Below the pieces are notes generated by a model that saw only the letters and a list, made by a program, of their open reading frames with translations, ran no database searches and had not been told where the DNA came from. From NCBI GenBank assembly GCA_910589135.1, contig CAJUSL010000021.1, positions 1 through 25,266 of the forward strand: DNA of 25,266 nt, in the 5' to 3' direction. The position numbers and the translations under genes are program-made. Origin of the DNA: an uncultured Eggerthellaceae bacterium (lineage in GTDB: Bacteria > Actinomycetota > Coriobacteriia > Coriobacteriales > Eggerthellaceae). Each line of letters starts with the position of its first letter. Position 1 is the stretch's first letter. Below are positions 21,718 to 25,266 of this stretch, one piece after another.

Positions 21718-21729
21718 CCATATGCGCGG

Positions 21730-22089
21730 CTAGTCGATGTCGGCGCCGCACTTCTTGCACACGCGCACCTTCTTGCCGCCGTCGATGCGGTGGCCGACGC
21801 GCGTGGGCTTGCTGCACTTGGGGCAGACGAGCATGACGTTGGACACATGCATGGGCGCCTCCATGGAGGAGATGCCGCCCTGCGGGTTCTCCTGCGTGGG
21901 GCGCATGGCCTTCTTCATCATGTTGAGCTTCTCCACGACGACGCGCTCGGTCTCGGGGACGGTGCGCAGCACCTTGCCCTCCTTGCCGGAGTCCTTGCCG
22001 CAGATGACCTTGACGTTGTCGCCCTTCTTGACGTTCAGGTGGTTGCGCACCTGGCGTGTGCTCTTAGGCTTCTGAGTGGTGAATGCCAT
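21730..22089 (-). CDS. rplX: 50S ribosomal protein L24
   Basis: This 119-residue protein starts 50S assembly and lines the exit-tunnel mouth. The KOW motif is in VKKGDNVKVICGKDSGKEGKV (cut: GKDSGKEGKV). The C-terminal part carries two CxxC pairs, CPKC and CKKC, which form a zinc ribbon seen in many Actinobacteria and Firmicutes L24. The ATG at 22089 follows the rplN stop by 12 bases, with AAGGAGG between. Confidence 0.97.
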   Translation of the reverse strand: MAFTTQKPKSTRQVRNHLNVKKGDNVKVICGKDSGKEGKVLRTVPETERVVVEKLNMMKKAMRPTQENPQGGISSMEAPMHVSNVMLVCPKCSKPTRVGHRIDGGKKVRVCKKCGADID

Positions 22090-22101
22090 CAGTGCGCCTC
22101 C

Positions 22102-22470
22102 TTACAGGGTCTCGGGTGCCAAAGACACGATCTTCATGTACTTCTTGTCGCGCAGCTCGCGGGCGACCGGCCCGAAGATGCGCGTGCCGCGGGGCGTGCC
22201 GTCGTTGTTGATGAGCACGCATGCGTTCTGGTCGAAGCGGATGTAGCTTCCGTCGGCGCGGCGCACTTCCTTCTTCACGCGCACGATGACGCAGCGGACC
22301 ACTTCGCCCTTCTTGACGTTGCCGTTGGGGATGGCTTCCTTCACGCTGCAGATGATCACGTCACCAAGGCCGGCGTAGCGGCGCTTCGAGCCGCCGATGA
22401 CCTTGATGCACTGCACCTTGCGCGCGCCGGAGTTGTCGGCAACGTTGAGCATGGATTGCATCTGAATCAT
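22102..22470 (-). CDS. rplN: 50S ribosomal protein L14
   Basis: This 122-residue protein has exactly the usual length. It begins MIQMQSMLNVADNSGARKV and contains VRCVIVRVKKEVRRADGSYIRFD-type sequence (cut: ADGSYIRFDQNA) and GTRIFGPVARELR, the family signature. L14 sits at the subunit interface and is the docking site of the silencing factor RsfS. It lies 38 bases after rpsQ. Confidence 0.98.
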   Translation of the reverse strand: MIQMQSMLNVADNSGARKVQCIKVIGGSKRRYAGLGDVIICSVKEAIPNGNVKKGEVVRCVIVRVKKEVRRADGSYIRFDQNACVLINNDGTPRGTRIFGPVARELRDKKYMKIVSLAPETL

Positions 22471-22508
22471 TGCTTGTTCCTCTACTTCCTAAGGCTGAGC
22501 GCGGTGCG

Positions 22509-22769
22509 CTATTTGGCCTTCTCCACGATCTTCAGGAGGCGCCAGCGCTTCATCTTCGACATCGGGCGCGTCTCCATGATCTGCACGGTGTCGCCCACGC
22601 CTGCCTCGTTGCCTTCGTCATGTGCATGGTACTTCTTGGAGGTGGTCATCATCTTGCCGTACGTCGGGTGCGGCTTGCGCGACTGGACCTCGACCACGAT
22701 GGTCTTGTCGTTGGCGTTGCTGACGACGACGCCCTGACGGACCTTGCGCATGTTGCGTTCTTCAGTCAT
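22509..22769 (-). CDS. rpsQ: 30S ribosomal protein S17
   Basis: This 86-residue OB-fold protein binds 16S rRNA helices 7 and 11 in the 5' domain. The core KTIVVEVQSRKPHPTYGK and the basic end RPMSKMKRWRLLKIVEKAK are typical. ATG 22769 has AAAGGATGG upstream; Met7 is an alternative that matches shorter homologues. It follows rpmC by 17 bases. Confidence 0.96.
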   Translation of the reverse strand: MTEERNMRKVRQGVVVSNANDKTIVVEVQSRKPHPTYGKMMTTSKKYHAHDEGNEAGVGDTVQIMETRPMSKMKRWRLLKIVEKAK

Positions 22770-22786
22770 CTTTCAACCATCCTTTC

Positions 22787-22981
22787 CTATGCGCTCAACT
22801 CGCGAGCATGCATCTCGGTAAGGATGCGCGCGATGTCCTTCTTGACCAATTTGACCCGAGCAGTGTTGTCGAGCTGCGAGGTGGCCATCTGGAAGCGCAG
22901 GTTGAACAGCTCCGCGCGGGCCTCCTTCAGCTTGTCGTTCAGATCCTCGGAAGTGAGCTCTCGAATCTCTGATGCCTTCAT
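22787..22981 (-). CDS. rpmC: 50S ribosomal protein L29
   Basis: This 64-residue helical hairpin protein lies near the tunnel exit beside L23, where trigger factor and SRP dock. It begins MKASEIRELTSEDL and contains LFNLRFQMATSQLDNTARV. The open frame goes on upstream inside rplP, but ATG 22981 overlaps the rplP stop by one base (TAATG), typical for this gene pair. Confidence 0.96.
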   Translation of the reverse strand: MKASEIRELTSEDLNDKLKEARAELFNLRFQMATSQLDNTARVKLVKKDIARILTEMHARELSA

Positions 22982-23403
22982 TATTCCTGCCCTTCTGTCT
23001 GCTTGGTGACGATCTTGCACTTGATCGGAAGCTTGTTGATCGCAAGGCGGAGGGCTTCCTTGGCGGTCTCGTCGTCGACGCCGTCGATCTCGAACATGAT
23101 GCGGCCGGGCTTGACCACGGCCACCCATCCCTCGGGATTGCCCTTGCCCGAACCCATGCGGGTCTCGGCGGGCTTGGAGGTGATCGGCTTGTCGGGGAAG
23201 ATCGTGATCCAGACCTTGCCGCCGCGCTTCATGTGCCTGGTGAGGGCGACACGGGCGGCCTCGATCTGGCGGTTGGTGATCCAATGGGCCTCGAGCGCCT
23301 GGATTCCGTAGGAGCCGTTGTTCAGCTTGGTGCCGCCCTTGGCGTTGCCCTTCATGGAACCGCGCTGGACCTTGCGGTGCTTGACTCGCTTGGGACTAAG
23401 CAT
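22981..23403 (-). CDS. rplP: 50S ribosomal protein L16
   Basis: This 140-residue protein begins MLSPKRVKHRKVQRG and contains GIQALEAHWITNRQIEAAR and GKGNPEGWVAVVKPGRIMFE, the family marks. L16 helps position the aminoacyl-tRNA and completes the peptidyl transferase region. Its start overlaps the end of rpsC by one base (TAATG), so in an intact operon its translation would be coupled to rpsC, which is damaged here. Confidence 0.97.
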   Translation of the reverse strand: MLSPKRVKHRKVQRGSMKGNAKGGTKLNNGSYGIQALEAHWITNRQIEAARVALTRHMKRGGKVWITIFPDKPITSKPAETRMGSGKGNPEGWVAVVKPGRIMFEIDGVDDETAKEALRLAINKLPIKCKIVTKQTEGQE

Positions 23404-24012
23404 TAGTTACGCCCCCTATCGCCTCGATCCCCGCGGTCGCCACGGCCGCGGCGGGGCGGACGCGTGGAGCCTTCGAGAGCGGGGTTGTTCAACTTCTGAC
23501 CGGGAAGGACGTCGCCGTGGTAGACCCACACCTGGACGCCGATGGCGCCCATCTGGGTGCTGGCGGTGGCGAATCCGTAGTCGATCTTGGCACGCAGCGT
23601 CTGCAGCGGCACGCGGCCTTCGCGGTACCACTCGCGGCGGCTCATCTCGGCGCCGCCCAGGCGGCCCGAGCTCGGCGTCGAGCTCGGGGCGCTTCACCTC
23701 GACGACCTCGATGTTGACCGTGGCGCCGTCGGCGATCTTCTCGAGCTTCTTGCGAAGCGCGTCGATCTCGGCGCCCTTCTTGCCGATGACCACGCCGGGA
23801 CGTGCGGTGGTGATGACCACGCGGAGCTTCTCGCCAGCGCGCTCGATCTCGATCTTCGAGACGGCCGCGCGGGCCAGGTACTTGTCGAGGTACTTGCGGA
23901 CCTTGATGTCGTTCTCAAGGACGTCCGCGTAGTCCTTGCCTGCGTACCAGCGGCTGCGCCAGTCTTCGGTGATGCCCAGGCGGAAACCGGTGGGGCTGAC
24001 TTTCTGACCCAT
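23403..24012 (-). pseudogene. rpsC: 30S ribosomal protein S3, disrupted by an internal deletion and frameshift
   Basis: S3 is an essential protein of the small-subunit head at the mRNA entry. Residues 1-115 are normal, with MGQKVSPTGFRLGI and the KH domain (VVIGKKGAEIDALRKKL), up to KRPELDAEL, whose last codon ends at 23668. The next conserved residues, GRLGGAEMSRREWYREG, appear from 23666 but in another frame. About 39 residues that normally lie between are missing (from memory of the family: VAQ to the VS before GRLGG, including the FRRAMK helix), so roughly 116 bases appear lost. If translated straight through, the tail is unrelated basic sequence. The second-frame part ends normally at TAA 23403-23405. 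S3 cannot tolerate this loss, so an assembly or sequencing fault, or a second copy elsewhere, is expected. Confidence 0.9.
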
Positions 24013-24017
24013 TGGCT

Positions 24018-24359
24018 TTAAGCCTCCTCTCGGGGTGCGACGACGATGGTGATGTGGCTCGTGCGCTTGTTGATGCGCGACGCGGAGCCCTTGGCGCGAG
24101 GACGGATGCGCTTCAGCGTGGGGCCCTCGTCGACGAACGCCTTCTTGACCACGAGGCCGGAGGCGTTCAGATGGTTGTTGTGCTCGGCGTTGGCGACCGC
24201 GGAGTTCAGCGTCTTCTCGACGGTCTGCGCGACGCCGCGGTTGGTGAACGCGAGGATCTCGCGCGCCTGTTCGACGGACTTGCCGCGGACCAGGTCGACG
24301 ACGACGCGTGCCTTGCGGGGCGAGACGCGCACGAACTTGGATACAGCCTTGACTTCCAT
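24018..24359 (-). CDS. rplV: 50S ribosomal protein L22
   Basis: This 113-residue protein binds all domains of 23S rRNA; its long beta hairpin lines the exit tunnel and is the site of macrolide-resistance changes. Recognisable are VRVSPRKARVVVDLVRGKSV, NSAVANAEHN, and the hairpin RIRPRAKGSASRINKRTSHI. The ATG at 24359 lies 14 bases after the rpsS stop. rpsC begins 5 bases after its stop. Confidence 0.97.
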   Translation of the reverse strand: MEVKAVSKFVRVSPRKARVVVDLVRGKSVEQAREILAFTNRGVAQTVEKTLNSAVANAEHNNHLNASGLVVKKAFVDEGPTLKRIRPRAKGSASRINKRTSHITIVVAPREEA

Positions 24360-24373
24360 TATTCAGCGCCTCC

Positions 24374-24646
24374 CTACTTCTTTCCCTTGTCGGCGGAGTG
24401 TCCGCGGAAGGTGCGCGTGGGGGAGAACTCGCCCAGCTTGTGACCGACCATGGATTCCGTGACGTACACCGGCACGTGCTTGCGGCCGTCGTAGACGGCG
24501 ATCGTGTGCCCGACCATCTCCGGGAAGATGGTGGACGAACGCGACCAGGTCTTGATGACGTTCTTCTCGCCGTTCTCGTTCATCTTTTGGATGCGACCGA
24601 GAAGGCGCGGCTCTACGTAAGGGCCCTTTTTCAGACTTCTGCTCAA
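24374..24646 (-). CDS. rpsS: 30S ribosomal protein S19
   Basis: This 90-residue protein of the small-subunit head contacts S13 and the A-site finger bridge. MSRSLKKGPYVEPRLLGRI, IKTWSRSSTIFPEMVGHTI and the GEFSPTRTFRGH end are diagnostic. The start codon is TTG at 24646, with AGAAGGAG 6-7 bases upstream; no ATG or GTG fits the conserved N-terminus. Confidence 0.97.
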   Translation of the reverse strand: MSRSLKKGPYVEPRLLGRIQKMNENGEKNVIKTWSRSSTIFPEMVGHTIAVYDGRKHVPVYVTESMVGHKLGEFSPTRTFRGHSADKGKK

Positions 24647-24663
24647 CTTTTACTCCTTCTCGG

Positions 24664-25266
<603 letters not shown>

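Noticed and set aside
23403..24012. Programmed ribosomal frameshift as the explanation for rpsC
   Set aside because: A frameshift would keep all residues, but about 39 conserved residues are absent from every frame, so a deletion is needed.

Overview
The window is GC-rich throughout. It carries a canonical S10-spc ribosomal protein cluster on the minus strand, a zinc-type S14, a zinc-ribbon L24, and several TTG/GTG starts. Protein features point to a Gram-positive, high-GC Actinobacterium; from remembered ribosomal protein sequences a Coriobacteriia (Eggerthellales-like) gut bacterium is my best guess, not a proven assignment.

Region 1 (1-8340, plus strand) looks like a sialic acid uptake and catabolism locus. 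It starts with the C-terminus of a family 5 solute-binding protein. A strong terminator follows, then a new promoter. Next come an OppB/DppB-type permease, a fused DppC-type permease plus ATPase, and a second ATPase, then an N-acetylneuraminate lyase-type aldolase, an AGE-family N-acylglucosamine 2-epimerase and an atypical ROK-type sugar kinase. The aldolase-epimerase-kinase set suggests the route Neu5Ac -> ManNAc -> GlcNAc -> GlcNAc-6-P, as in Bacteroides, rather than the E. coli ManNAc-6-P route. A strong terminator at 8304-8340 closes the operon.

Region 2 (8049-11700) holds a VanR/VanS-like two-component system on the minus strand and a divergent membrane-anchored C39-like cysteine peptidase. 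Between them lies an 11-bp-phased array of TAAG direct repeats that looks like OmpR-family (PmrA-box-like) binding sites. The kinase gene has lost the normal end of its ATPase domain and its stop codon.

Region 3 (11698-13604, minus strand) is nagB-nagA, which would complete conversion of GlcNAc-6-P to fructose-6-P. Region 4 (13761-16138) is a large multi-pass membrane protein with a GT-C glycosyltransferase look, preceded by a promoter placed as if its mRNA were leaderless.

Region 5 (16196-25266, minus strand) is, in transcription order, rplB-rpsS-rplV-rpsC-rplP-rpmC-rpsQ-rplN-rplX-rplE-rpsN-rpsH-rplF-rplR-rpsE-rpmD-rplO-secY-adk, then a strong terminator. Within it rpsC is broken: about 39 conserved residues are missing and the frame shifts at the junction, so this is either an assembly or sequencing fault or a real lesion needing a second copy. 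No tRNA, rRNA, CRISPR array, insertion sequence or phage gene was recognised, and no gene-free stretch exceeds 300 bases.
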